From the NCBI GenBank assembly GCA_947311845.1, contig CAMZMU010000027.1, positions 30,146,125 to 30,210,124 on the forward strand: a DNA stretch of 64,000 nucleotides, in the 5' to 3' direction. Made by a program: the position numbers and the translations under genes. Under the pieces are notes generated by a model, which saw only the letters and a program-made list of their open reading frames with translations, had not been told where the DNA came from and made no database searches. This DNA comes from Poa pratensis (taxonomy: Eukaryota > Streptophyta > Magnoliopsida > Poales > Poaceae). Positions 33,101-45,700 of the stretch are shown one piece after another (positions within the stretch are counted from its first letter, which is position 1; the number at the start of each line of letters is the position of its first letter).

Positions 33101-35763
33101 TTCCCCTGAACAAAGTATTTCGTTGTATGTGCCCGCTTGTGCTATTTCCCCATCTTTAATTACCTGCAATACAGTTATTACTTTCTAAGGAGAAGCCCTT
33201 TATGTCAGCAAATATAAACAAAGGCCCTCAAATAGAATATAAACGATTTTTTTGCTCATGGAAATCTCACCAGAAAAAGATCAGCTACAGGTAAAAATTC
33301 AACCTGATGAGTGACATAAACCACTGTTTTTGTAGCCAAAGCCCCAAGCAAGCATTCCTACAGACGACAGAAACCTTAAGCAGCGTGTTGTCAAATTCCT
33401 GTGGAACATAGAAGATATCATTATACCTTGAATATGTGGGATCCTGTATGAGCATCGACTGCACTGAAGGGATCATCGAACAAATAAATGTCAGCGTCCT
33501 GATACAGAGCCCGTGCTATCTGAACTCTTTGCTTCTGCCCACCACTGAGGTTGATCCCTCGCTCTCCAATGAACGTCTGGTCACCCGATGGAAAGTTGTC
33601 GAAGTCTTTCTTCAGCGAACACAACTCAAGCACTCTGTCATACTTCTCACTGTCCATCTGCCTGCCGAACAGTATGTTGTCCTGAACCTTGCCACTCTGT
33701 ATCCATGCTGACTGGCTGACATATGCTATTGTCCCGCAAGTCTTGACCAGTCCTGATAGCTTTGGAACCTCGCCAAGAATGCAAGAGAGCAAGCTCGATT
33801 TTCCGGAGCCGACCGTCCCACAGACTGCGACGCGCATGCCTTGCCGAGCTTGAAAGTTCAGGCCCTTCAGCGTTGGCGTTTCAGACGAGGCATCCCACGA
33901 GAAGCACCCATTGCTGACCACAATTGCAACATCAGAGCTACCACCTGACAGTCTCTGCACGGCATCCGTTGGGAATTCCTCGAGGCATAGGAAGGAGGCT
34001 ATCCTGTCAAGAGACACCTTGGTCTGAATCATCGCCGAGACCCTGTCCGGAAGGTTGTATATCGGTTCCTGCAGCACACGGAACGTGGCCAATGCAGACA
34101 GCACCTTCCCTGACTCCAATGGTATCCCCATTAGGATGCAAGATCCAAAGGTAACCACTGCGATGAAGGTCGGGGCGCTCCAGAATACGAAGGTGACCAT
34201 GGTCGACGTGTACAGGTACTTCTTGAGCCAGTCTGCCTCGGTCTTCCTGAGGGCGATGATCTTGGACAAGAACTTCATCTCCCACCCCTGCAGTTTGAGA
34301 ACCTTCATGTTGCGCAGGATCTCGGACGTTGCCTTCATCCTGACGTCCTTGCACCCCATCAGCTTCCGCTGGAGTTTCTCCTGAATTTTCCCCGAAGGCA
34401 CGTTAACGACCATGACGACTATGGTGGCGCCGAGTGCAGCGAGCGAGGCGAGCCCCAGACTGGAATAGAGGACGAACAACGCCATGCCTACTTGAAGCGG
34501 TACCAACCAGAGGTCGAGCATGTACCACGAGGAGCTGCCGACGCGGTCCACGTCGACGCCGACGATGTTGATCATCTCGCCGCTCGAGTGGATCTGCCTG
34601 GAACGACTGGAGAGCTTCAGCCCTTTCTCGTACACGAGGGCGACGAGCGCAGACCGTACCCGTATCCCGGCTTGCTGCAGCCGGAAGCAGGAGTGCTGCT
34701 GCGACAAACACTGGAACACCTTGGCTGGGATGAAGGCGAGGACAAGGAGCCACCCCTTCGTTACGAGCCTCTCGTCGCCGCCGTTGAGGTACTGCACGAG
34801 GGAGTTGATGAGGTACGGGCCGACGTAGGTGGCCACGTTGTAGACCAGCGCGTAGAGCGCGGTCACGGCGACGTGCCACCGTAAGGTGCGCACCAGAACC
34901 TTGGTGAGCTTGAACGCCGTCACCTTTGGACCCGCGGTGCCGTCGCTGGCGAGCGCCTCGAGGTTGGCCTTGAACGCCGGGAGCAGGCCGGCCACGGTAT
35001 CGCCGGGGTCGAGCTCCGGGACGTCGTCCAGGCCGAGGGTCTTCTTGTGGCCGACGGCGAGCAGGGGCGTCATCCAGGAGAAGGTGATGACGCCGAGGAA
35101 GCCGGCGCCGGTGAACGCCGAGGCATATGCGCCGTTGCTCTCGCTGGCCGTTTCATCCAGCAGAGGCTCCTCGGTAGCAGAGCCGCCTGCTTCCATCTTG
35201 CCCAACAAGCCGGCGACGAGCAGTACCCCGGCCGCGAGGACTGAGACGGCGTCGAGCGCCCACGAGAGCGCGGGCACGGGGATCCCGCCGAGGCTTGTCG
35301 CGGCGTGGACGGCGACGGAGAGGACCGAGAGCAGCAGGAAGAGCGCCCACCAGAGCCTGAGCGGCGCGGGGAAGCTCTCCTCGAGGCGGCAGCGGCGGCG
35401 GCCGAACTCGAGCTGCAGGTACGCCGCGAGAAGCAGCCGCCACCGCGCGCGCCGCGGCATCGGCCTGGTCCGCCACCGCGTCGAGCGCCCACCCGGAGCC
35501 CGTACCCGAGAAGCAGGAGTACGCGGCGAGGAGGAGCTCGAACGCCGCCAGAGCCCACGTGGTGCAGACCGCCACCCCGAAACAACGAAATACGCCGAGT
35601 CGCCGACGGTGCCGGTGCCGCTCGCGGCCACCGCCGTGTCTTTCCCGCGGCGAGCGAAGAGCTGCCTCCCCGCGACGGTGAGCGCGAGGAGGAGGTGGGC
35701 TCCGCCGCTCACGCCGTCGCCGTGGAGGAAGAAACATGGTAGGGATAGCCCGCTCACCGCCAT
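30149..35763 (-). pseudogene. ABCC3-like: ABC transporter C family (MRP), ABCC3-like; damaged in two places
   Basis: Ten exons on the minus strand: 35763-33427, 33357-33271, 33163-32531, 32446-32282, about 31977-31686, 31539-31325, 31119-30814, 30714-30651, 30567-30328, 30255-30149 (stop TAA at 30151-30149). The layout is TMD0, TMD1, NBD1 (Walker A GTVGSGKSS, signature LSGGQKQR, Walker B IYLFDDP), TMD2, NBD2 (Walker [10 protein letters not shown], signature WSVGQRQL, Walker [13 protein letters not shown]). Members pump glutathione conjugates and other organic anions into the vacuole. The start MAVSGLSLP fits the family, but TATATAA lies only about 18 bp upstream. Two defects are seen. In exon 1 about 150 bp (about 35440-35590) is read in another frame between two compensating indels. 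The exon-5 acceptor has lost its AG. Walker and signature residues are intact. It is either a young pseudogene or carries assembly errors. Confidence 0.85.
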
Positions 35764-36471
35764 CGCTCCCGTGCGGCGCTTATATAAAGGAGAAGACAAG
35801 CAAGTCACAGCACCGCCAGTCGCTGGTCGTGACGGCAACGGCGGCGTCTCCTTCCGGTGCAAGGCAACAGGCCAATACACCGTTACCCGCAGCCGGGCGT
35901 CTCGTCATGCGACGGCGGAGGTGATATTTGGTGCTCCTCAGCAGATCGATCAAGCCACAGGGAAGCTCGAAAGGGAAGCTGCAGGTCGCTGTTTTAAGTC
36001 CTTGGTCAATTATTAAGTTAAGTTTGTTAGTGCGGTCATGTTGAATGTTGCCTTGTCAGTTCTGATTGCTTTTGTATCTTTTTCCTATAAAAAGAAGTTT
36101 AAATAAAACGAGGCAAAGTTGGCAATACAATTATCAACCTCGGTGGAGCTGGTGTCACCATGACACCATTTGATAGAATGGTGCAAACTGCAGAAAATTA
36201 ATAATGAAGTAGTACTTGCTTTGTAAGTGACACAAAAGACAAGATGATCCTCGTTCTCTAGTGCACGCTTACAGCAGGAGTGTGCATGACTACATGGTAC
36301 CACTACAAACAAAACAAAGCAAAGACTAACTGACTGACAAGAGAGATAAGTTTTGCTTTTGATCACCTCCTCTCTGTCGTTCACAGCACATGCATGGAAG
36401 GGAATTTTTCCAGGACGTCGATCAGGTTTTGGATCCCAGAGCGGGCTTAAAGGACATCAGTCGGCTGGGTA
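35764..36471. other. Spacer: ABC transporter promoter and 3' flank of HESO1-like copy 1
   Basis: The minus-strand promoter of the ABC transporter must lie here. The only TATA-like stretch near the ATG, TATATAA at 35781-35787, is too close to be a normal TATA box for that start codon. The 3' UTR of the HESO1-like gene also falls in the right part. No other feature is seen. Confidence 0.4.
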
Positions 36472-39400
36472 CTACATCAATTGACAGTCCTGCGGATTTG
36501 TGCGACGGCGAGGAGGGGCTCTTACGCCTAGTTTTGAACCAACTTCAGGCGTGCACAGCAGCAAGAGTAACTTGTTCCGGTCGGCGCACTTATCAGAGAA
36601 GATCCTGTTTTTCGGACGTGTGAAGGCGCTGGCAATAAGATGGAGCTCTTCAACATCAACTGTTCTGGCTGTATTCTCAGGTCTTTGCAATGGATCTTCG
36701 ACCTGAACAGAAAAAGAAAAAAACGGTGTTTACAGATGGGGTATCAACTTGAGGCGAATTTTTTCAACATTATGAGCATAGACACCGAATGCACTATGAA
36801 GGAAACACTTACAAACAAGGAGTAGGATCTGGCCATCCAATACAGGTTGGGTGGGATTCGCTTGAGCTCACCCGTGTAAGTGGATATAAGATGATCACTG
36901 GAATAGGTACCAATACCGCAAAACTGCAAAAGGTATTAAATCAGCAGTTAAGATCACTTTTACCTCAGGTAGAACAATGCATTTTGACATGGTACATGTA
37001 TGTCTTTTTATTTGAATGAAAATTACACGCTCCAGTTTTTCCAGTTTTCATTATGATCTGCATATACATACTGCAACTAGTGCACTTCACCTCAAACTCA
37101 AATGTTATCTTGAGCTAATTTACCCACAGAACTTTAGTTGCCAATAAGGCCATCTAATATAGTTTGTCTTAATTGGACTTATAAGTTACAACCCCCGTAA
37201 GGAGCATAGGCACTTGATAAAGTACAACTAAGCCACATAAGAACCTCCCCTAGCTATCATGTAGCATTGCTTGAGCTTCTTTCTCAATAAGTGTTCTAAA
37301 CTCATTAGCTAAAGCCCAAACATAGACCAATTAGTTACCCACTGCGCTAAGTTTATTATGATATGAACACCTCAAGACAAGATAAAAAGTAGCCTGCAAA
37401 TATGGCAGTCAAGGTAACACGGATAAAACAATGTGCTTTCAAACGTGCAAATCATGTTTACCGTCATTAGAGTAACAACATGTATTTAGAATTTCGTTAG
37501 TCAGGCACAAAGATGACTTGGTGAATATAGTGGGCAGTATGTGCAATTACCTTCTCAAAAAAGTTGCAAGGAGATTGGACAGAGAGCTCTGATTTCTTGG
37601 CCTTATGTCCTGGCGTCGAAATTTTGCTATATTTTCCGCACAGATCTGGTCAAGATTTTTTTCATTAAAACACCCACTTCCTGCATGTGAACACAACGGG
37701 TAAATTACTAGCAGTGATACAAGGTACACCAGATAATCATTGGTCTCACAAACAAGACAACTGTTCACCTTCTGCAATGTTGACATCACAAATCTCCTTC
37801 ATAGGTGGTAAAATTGCAGGCTTGCATGTCTGAAAAATGCAAGATAAAGAGAGTAAGAGACAAGCTGTAAACTTTGATCAAACTATAAATAAGAATCAGG
37901 TGGCTTCTAAATTTTAAGTAAACACCTGAAAATGAAAAAGAACAAGTAGGCAAAGCGAATAGGAGTTCAGGGTTCCATTTTTTGGATCATTGATATCTTG
38001 AGCTTTTGCCCATTCCTTGACCTGCACAGAAAATATGGTACTGAGCCTTGGGCTTAACTAAGAAATTGTGGAAACAGAAACTCTCTCTTGTATACTCAGA
38101 GCTTACCAGTAACACCATATCACTAAATCGCTCATCTATAGTACTGATCCAGTAAAACACTTTGGATTTAATTCGACCAGGGTAGTTATCGATGGATATA
38201 TCACAGGAAATGCCAAAGTGCTTGCTCACGTACTGAAGAACTGGAACTCTTGCAGTAGGAATGAAGTTCACATCTCTAGAAACACCTGGATAGAGTATAG
38301 AAATTAAATTAAATGAGAACTTTCTAAAGAAACCGACATCAGAAAATTTGAATGCGCACATCCGCACAAACATCAAAAGGTATTACATTCAAAGCAACCA
38401 TGGAAAGTGGTTGTCTGATTCTTTTATCTCAATGTCTGAATCAACCAAAAGCAGGAGGACACTCTTGAATATATGGATCAATCATATCAGAGTATAAGAT
38501 AGTTCCGCAAACCAAACTTAACCACTTTTAGGACTACGGATTTTACACTATTGTCACTTACCAACTGTTTTTATAAAATGCAACTATTACCCAGAACCGT
38601 CCACTGAAGGAGGAAACATTCCTGGACGTCCTTGAGGAATACAAGTAATGGAAGTTACGATAAATTTTCAGATGGGAGTCTATCTTAAAGTAGCCTGAGA
38701 CCACATCCATGGTAGAGCACGAGAGCAAGCACAAGAAGGAAAAACATTTTCCTTCTATATTTTATACAAGCATTACCCATTGTTGATGTCAAACAATACA
38801 CCCTTATTAAATAGATTTAAAAAGTGCAAAGTTTTTGTTTCCAAGTGATGGAAAAGAGCCATGTGGTAAACAAATAATGAAAAGTTACCTCCCAAGGCAC
38901 TAACTAAATAGGTGGACTTCACAATCTCCTGAATTGCTTGCATTCGTTTGTTTTGATCGCTCTCCGTTGGCTTGATTACAGAGAGAATATCTTCTATACA
39001 CTTCTTCAGCTCATGATTGCTTTGGGCAAGCTCAGCCATGTTGAAACCCTGCAGCGAAAAAATGTAATCAATAAGTTCAAAACAGCAAGAAATAGTGTTG
39101 CCTAAGCATTATCAAGCATATATAATCAAATTCAACTTAATTACGTTCCTTTCTCAACTAAGCGCAAAAGCCTTGCATATTGCTAAAGTCCCACCACGCT
39201 GGCTGTGGAGCACACACGTGCTTCAGTTCAGATGGTGAGCCTCAAGTGTCAGACATTCGGCTGCTCGCCATCAAAGGCACAAGCCTTCCGTTACTTCCAA
39301 ATCCACCATTCAAGAACAGTCATGACATCCCAAGCCTTATCAAAGTTAAGAGGAAGATGCTTTTTCTGATTTTCATTTGTTTAGATTTGCTCTGAACAGA

Positions 39401-40091
39401 ATGTAAATGAAAGCATGAAGCTATGTTTCTGAATGAAGTACTGTCATGTTTATTAAATGTTCTTGATGGGAATAAATTATCTGAGAGATTGAGGAATTAA
39501 ACGTGTTTCCCCTCTTCCTAAAAATAGAATATGGTGAGACAACGCAGATCCGAAACTGAGAACTTGCACATGAGAAAACTGTAGGTATGACTGCATTCCT
39601 ATCCTCCCCTCTTCAAAAATAAAAAGCCTTCTTTCAACGTGCAATGCAACAAGACAATGTGCAGATGTGACTACAAAATGGCAGCAGCATACCAAATTGC
39701 ACATTTTCCCCGTGCCTGCCAGGAGTAATTTGGTAGAAAATTGAAAATGGCGTACGTGTTTCCCCCTTTTCGGAATTTTTCGCCAATGCAGCACACAGAC
39801 TACCACGAGCGCGAGCGCGTCCGTCAAAGCAGCAAGCAAGGCGCAGGAATGGCGCGGCTGTCGGCAGGCCACCAAAATCTCACAGAACCCTCGAACTCGA
39901 ACTAAGATGCCCTCGAACTCAAACCAAAATACCATTGCTGGGCGCGGCCCCTCCGTATTTTTTCGCCGTCTAACCCCGGCACGGCGGCGGGGTAAGCCCT
40001 AGCTCCGCGATCAACGGAACCCAGACACGGACTAAGCGGTAATTAAACCCGTCGCACGAACTAACTTGAGAGAGGAGGCCAGGGGTTTACC
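36472..40091 (-). CDS. HESO1-like uridylyltransferase paralog without its catalytic exon (copy 1)
   Basis: Exons on the minus strand: 5' UTR exon ending 40091, then coding 39039-38889, 38285-38107, 38021-37926, 37829-37769, 37680-37551, 36897-36813 and 36702-36472. They join in frame to about 310 residues. Order: helical start ([15 protein letters not shown]), the central palm part with the third metal-binding Asp ([17 protein letters not shown]), the PAP-associated part ([44 protein letters not shown]), and the C-terminal SYSLFVEDPLQRPENTAR. HESO1 adds U tails to unmethylated small RNAs and RISC cleavage products. The exon with the GSF...GDLDV motif, present in copy 2, is absent from the 600-bp intron, so no nucleotidyl transfer is expected. 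A one-base loss in the NQSSL exon is offset if the next exon uses the acceptor TATTCCAG. It could be a pseudogene or a catalytically dead regulator. Confidence 0.72.
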
Positions 40092-41082
40092 TAGATGAAC
40101 CCGCGTTGGATGGGAGTGAGTCCTGTGAGGCGGCGGCGGCTGAATGCGCATGCGGCGTGCTAGGGTCGGAGGGGCGAGATCATCGCGTGCTGGCAGAGGG
40201 AGTCAGAGTGGTTTCTTTGTGGGGAGCAGAACTGCGTAGACCACAGTCCACACCCAGGAGACCGGATTTTGTTGGATTCGGCGAGGTGGTGCGGGACCAG
40301 GAAGTGGACACCGGTCATTTGGGACCCATTTGAAATACTCCTGGTCCATTTTCTATAAGATTTTTTTTTTGTCCACTTCCTGGTGAAAAACGACCGGTGT
40401 CAGAATGACCGGGAGTATATTTTTTGTCCATTTTCTGTAAGATTTTTTTTTGAAACGACATTTTCTATAAGAAATTACAGTAGTAGTAGTAGTTTTTTCA
40501 CAATGAATTGAAGCTACTAAAGTAGATAAAATATCTGATGAAAAATACACTATGTTGGAAAGGTGATGTTCTACAAACATGTAAGACCTCGAGTTTAAAA
40601 ATGTAGAGAGGTAAGAAAAGAAATTTTCTGCATTGAATAGTGTCTTGCATATTTTTTTTGCATACCCTCTAAATAAATATGGGTTGAATTTCAAATTTCA
40701 TACTATAGAATATCATCAGGACTAGCACGTGCTCTCCGTGATAATCATAGAGAAAGGAAGGATGGTAAATTTCCAAATGTCAAAGAAAAAATCATGGTGC
40801 ACAAAATCTCTTAGTTTCTCAAAAAAGAAGATAAATATATCGGTCTCAACACCCACGTTATACACAATCTTAATTTATTAAAGTAGATTCAGTACAAGGA
40901 GGTCAAAACATCAACAAACAGAGAACACGCAATGAACATCAATTGCAGAACCTTACAAGATGTGGTACATAAATACCTACGATCAAGTCATTGTTCTTCC
41001 TCGGTAACACCTTCAACGAGGAAGAAAGGCACTAGCAAAGTTGTTGTACAATTGATAGATACATATGATCGATATTTTATTA

Positions 41083-41159
41083 CTACCTTCGTTACATAAT
41101 TCTTGTCATGGTTTTAGTTTTGAACTAGAATCGCGACAACAGTTATGGAATAGAGGGAA
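41083..41159. mobile_element. Decayed Stowaway-like MITE
   Basis: CTACCTTCGTTACATAATTC at the left and TTATGGAATAGAGGGAAT at the right are imperfect inverses of each other and of the usual CTCCCTCCGT terminus. The element is only about 77 bp, and the TSD is unclear. Confidence 0.4.
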
Positions 41160-41493
41160 TACAAGCCAACACTCATGATAAAAGATAGCTGAATCAAAAT
41201 ACTATGACTTGCGTCACATATATCAAGCAATCGCCTAATGAGAACGGTGACATGACACACATAAAATCACTATTCAGCCTACTTAATCAAAAGATAAGTA
41301 GGCCACACGACATCACACATATGGGTTGCACAGTGTTCAGACAGGGACATAAACTCTGTAATAAGCCATTCCAACAGTTTGGCTCTAATTTTCATCACCT
41401 CCCCTCTCTGCATACATTGTAGGATAGCCCACGGTCACATTCAGCTGATATATAGGAAGAACATATCTAAAAAGCATATCATTCTCTTTTCAT

Positions 41494-41631
41494 TTTTTTT
41501 TTGAAAGGAATGCGATGGGGAAGCCCCACGGCTTTTTAAAAAAATAATAAGAACACAAATACGCACCCTTGGGGACTTGAACCTGGGTGGATGGGTTGTA
41601 CATCCATTTCACTAGCCTAGGCTCACTTCTT
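41494..41631 (-). mobile_element. Au-type SINE (tRNA-derived)
   Basis: It is flanked by 15-bp direct repeats TCATTCTCTTTTCAT (41479-41493 and 41632-41646). On the minus strand it starts with a tRNA-like head: box A-like GGCTAGTGAAATGG and box B-like GGTTCAAGTCC. The body AAGCCGTGGGGCTTCCCCAT follows, ending in an A run. It is about 138 bp, shorter than a full Au element. Confidence 0.82.
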
Positions 41632-42700
41632 TCATTCTCTTTTCATCAAAAGCTAAATCATTACAGTAGAGGTATAAATACCAAAATAATTGTGGTCCCC
41701 ACAAAATAAGGGAACAAAAAGACTTAGCAACCCCACAAAATCAGGATCCAAAAACGTGTGACATGTTTCGAGAAGGGTTATATTAAACGTAAAATGAATT
41801 GCACGCGACGCTTACGAGAGTAAACGCTTACGAGAGTTAGAAAAAGCTATATTCTCATCCTAAAAACAAAAGCTAAAACATGGATCTCCTTGCAAATTTC
41901 GTGAGCTAGATTATGTTTTGTAACAATGACACCGTGACATAGAAACCAAGGGGAAAACTCAATTTTAGTGGCAATAAGTTCCATAACATTTTTTCCTTAA
42001 AAAAGGTCCCTAACATTTTTTGGACCAAAAGTGTAATATACCATCACATAAAAGTGTTCCTATAACCGAGGAAACAATAACATGGATTAAAGGATATCGG
42101 TCACAAAGTTTGACATTCACCTCGCACAAAAGTAGTGTTCTCATCATTCTCGACCTTAAAAAGCCAAATTGAAGAAAAAATTATTTTAAGCTACATTAAA
42201 CATTTTCAAAAGTGAGAATCTCTCGACTTAGTCCTCCGTAAAATAGTTTAAAAATCCATTCACAAAGTAGGTTTTACTTTTAGGATTATAAACCCCCTTG
42301 ATCTTAACCTAGATTTGACATTTTCAGTGAGCTATGTAGCCTGCGATTGAGGAGACTTTCTGATTCATTTTTCACAGCACAGTCATGGCAAATAACTTCC
42401 AAGAAGAGTCTGCAAATTGATAAAAGGTTTTGCATTCTGTAATACCACATTACCATGGGCTTAAGTATACATGAGCCGTCTAAGCCCTAGTGCTACGTTA
42501 AGTGACATAAATGGACTCCCCGCAAGAAAGAAGTGTCATAAACGGATGCAAATCATCGGGTAAAAGCTAATTTAACATAGTCGGCACACAATGTTAGTCA
42601 AACTGCTGTTACTCGGTTCATGGTTTTGGCTGGCGACCATTGGCCATTGTCATGTACTGCCTGAGGAAGCTTGAGATCGTTAGTTCTGCTGATCCCTTCG

Positions 42701-45700
42701 CTACTGACGCCAATACGAAGCAGCTGATTGCCTGCCTGAGTTGTACCCCTGTGTCCTGCGAACTGGTCCGCTTCCTGTGGATCCCGTGTGTATGTGCTGC
42801 TGAGGACTCATTGCAGGATTTGTGTAACCGAGTTTTGAACCAACTTCAGGTGTACACAGCAGCGGAAGTAATTCACTCCCGTCTGCGGGCTCACAAGAGT
42901 TGATTATATAACTAGCACGTTGGAAGGCACTGGTAATACGCCGAAGTGCTGACACATCAACAGTTATTATAGCTGCTTTATCAGATATATCAAATGGATC
43001 CTCCACCTAGCCAAAAGGAACAGTGTACAGACAGGTAGGGCTGGACATAAAGCTCGATGCTCGACAAGCTCAACGAGCACTCGTTTGGTCGACTCGTTTA
43101 GCTCGGCTCGTTATGCTAACGAACAGAGCCGAGCAATGATTTTGGCTCGTTATTGCTAATGAGCTAAACGAGCGAGCTAACGAGGCTCGCGAGCAGATCG
43201 TTAAGCTCGTTAATTTGGATCTCATGTCTTTTTAAAGGTAGATCTCATCTAACTAGCAACCTAACAAGTGACGACTCAACTTTTTTTTAGCAAGCTCATA
43301 TCACAACCGAGATCTATAGTCAACCAATGTAGGAAACATCGCATCCCTTTTACTTTCTGTTAATCGTCAATTACCTCGTCATCTATATATTCAGATTTAT
43401 TTTCTTAACGAGCTGCTCGTGAGCGCTCGCGAACACTTAACGAACCGAGCCGAGCTTTATATTTTGCTCGTTAGCCTTAACGAGCTTAACGATTCGAGCC
43501 TTAACGATCACGAGTCTTAACGAGCCGAGCCTTAACGAGCCGAGCAGCTCGTTAGTCCAGCCCTACAGACAGGGTATAAACTTTGAAGTTAATTTTCAAC
43601 ATTACGAACATAGCCAGCAAACGCAGTATGGTGGAAATACTTACAATCTTGCAGCAAGATTTGGCCATCGCTTTAGCTTGCTTGAACTGACCAGTGTAAT
43701 AAGTGGACTTCTGCAAACAATATAAGTTCAGATGTTAATATTTTTTATCCCAGGTTACGATAATGCTAGTACCATTCCTTTTGACATAGGCAAGGACGAC
43801 TTAGTCAATGCAAGGATAGTAATGTTTAATTACCTGCTCAAAAAATGTTGCAAGGAGATCGGACAGAGAGCTCTGATTTCTTTGCCCTATGTTCTGGCGT
43901 CGCAATTTTGCTACATTTTTCTCCCAGGTCTGATGAAAATGTGTTGCATCAAAACCCCCACTCCCTGCATTGCATGTGAACACACCGGGTAAACTACTAG
44001 TCTACTAGGCACTAGCACTGATATACTGTGCACCAGAAAATTACTAGTCTCACAAAAAGCCAAGTTCGTTTCACCTTTTGCGATGCTCGCATAAAAAATA
44101 TCCTTCAGAGGTGGTAAAATTGCAGGCTTACAATTCTGAAAAATGCAAGGTAAGGAGCGTGAGAAATATGCTGCAATTTTGATAAGATTACAAATAAGAA
44201 ATAGATGACTTCTAACGTAAAAAATAAACACCTGAAAATAAATGGCGACAAGTATACAAATTGCATAAGAGCTCAGGGTTCCATTTTTTGGATCGTTAAT
44301 GTTTTGAGCTCTTGCCCATTCCTTGATCTGCAAGAAAATATCATGCTAAGCCTTAGGATTAACCAAGAAGTTGTTGAAACAGAAAAGTATCTCTTGAGTA
44401 CAAATAGCTTACCAGCAAAACCACATCACCAAAGCGGCCATCTAAAGTATTGATCCAGTACAACACTCTGGATTTAATTCGACCAGGGAGGTTATCAATG
44501 GATATATCACAGGAAATGCCAAAGTGGTTGCTGACATACTTAAGAACTGGAACTCTTGCAGTAAGAATGATCTGCACATCTCTAGCGACGCCTGAATAAA
44601 GTATGAAAAAAGATTTTGAAGAAGAACTTTATGCAAAATAAAATTGTCTCACAAATCTAAATGAACACAGCCGCAAAATATCAAGTGTATTGCATTCCAT
44701 CAAGCAACCGCGGAAAATGATTGCCAGACGCAGCCAAGAACAAACATGATACTCCATAATAAATTGATCAAAAATATACATAAGAGTACAGATCTTTCTG
44801 TTAGAGAGATATTTGTATATTGTAGTTTCCCTATTAGATAGGGGGCTCCCTGCATATTTACACCTGTACATGTACTATATATTGTGGCCTTTGGCCCCCG
44901 TGGAATACAAGTTGCTTATTCCTAACATGGTATCAGACTAGTTTAGGGTTTTGCCCACGCACGCGCAACTCGTGCCTTCTCTCTTCCGATTGGATCTCCG
45001 GTCCCCGCCTCGTACAGGTCGAACGACGACCTCTTGTTGTGACCGCCTCGCTCCTCCCCTGTGCGCTCGCTCGAGCCCGTCTCTGCCCCTGCTCGAGGTG
45101 TCCGTGTCCCCTGCCTCCAAGTCCTGGCCGCCGCTCGTCCGCTCCCGGCCGCCATCTCCCGTCAGGCCGCCGACACCGTCCGCCTGCCAGCCGCCGCCGG
45201 ATATCTCTTTGTCCCGGCCGCCGCTCCACCGAGTCCCGGCCGCCGCCCCACCGAGTCCCGGCCGCCGCTCCTCTCCCAGGTCGCTGTCTTGCTCGTTCCC
45301 GGCCGCTTCTCTGTACACGCTCGATCTATACGGGTGTTGACTGCACAGGTCTCCTCCGCTGCTGTCTACTTCTCGCGCTACTGCCTCGGCCCGATACAGA
45401 TCGTGACCAGCAGCTTGTGTTGGTTTTCTGCTCGATCTGGTGAGCTTCCGTGCTCGATCTAGTGAGCTCCCGTGAGAGTTTTGGGCCAGATTGGTTTGGC
45501 CCGTTAGTGGTAAAAAAAATCTGATCTCGTTCCACGATGTCGCTGTCTGCTGCTGATCCTGTTCTAGGCTGTCCCGAGCTTCCGTCTTTGCTCGGTGCTG
45601 CTCCGGGGTCCTTGTTGCCTATTTCGTCGTCTCCCTCGATGACGTCTGCATGCCGCTCTCCGTCGACTCTCGCGGCTTCTGCCCGCAGTTATGGCCGCTC

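Larger units (their letters stand above)
40092..42700. other. Spacer between the two HESO1-like genes
   Basis: The left end is the copy-1 promoter. An inverted pair ACCAGGAAGTGGAC (about 40298) / GTCCACTTCCTGGT (about 40370), plus three copies of CATTTTCTRTAAGA, lies at 40290-40480. An Au-type SINE and a decayed Stowaway-like element follow. The rest is AT-rich with no gene seen, and its right end holds the 3' UTR of copy 2. Confidence 0.5.

Noticed and set aside
34886..36016. Plus-strand open frame of 376 codons
   Set aside because: It is fully antisense to exon 1 and the promoter of the ABC transporter. Composition is what the GC-rich reverse strand gives, with no domain and no splice signals.
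40290..40480. MicroRNA precursor from the inverted pair ACCAGGAAGTGGAC / GTCCACTTCCTGGT
   Set aside because: The stem is only about 14 bp, with no extended pairing of the length plant precursors need.
41494..41631. A functional tRNA gene
   Set aside because: Box A/B-like signals are present but the flanking 15-bp repeats, A-ending tail and known SINE body show a tRNA-derived SINE.
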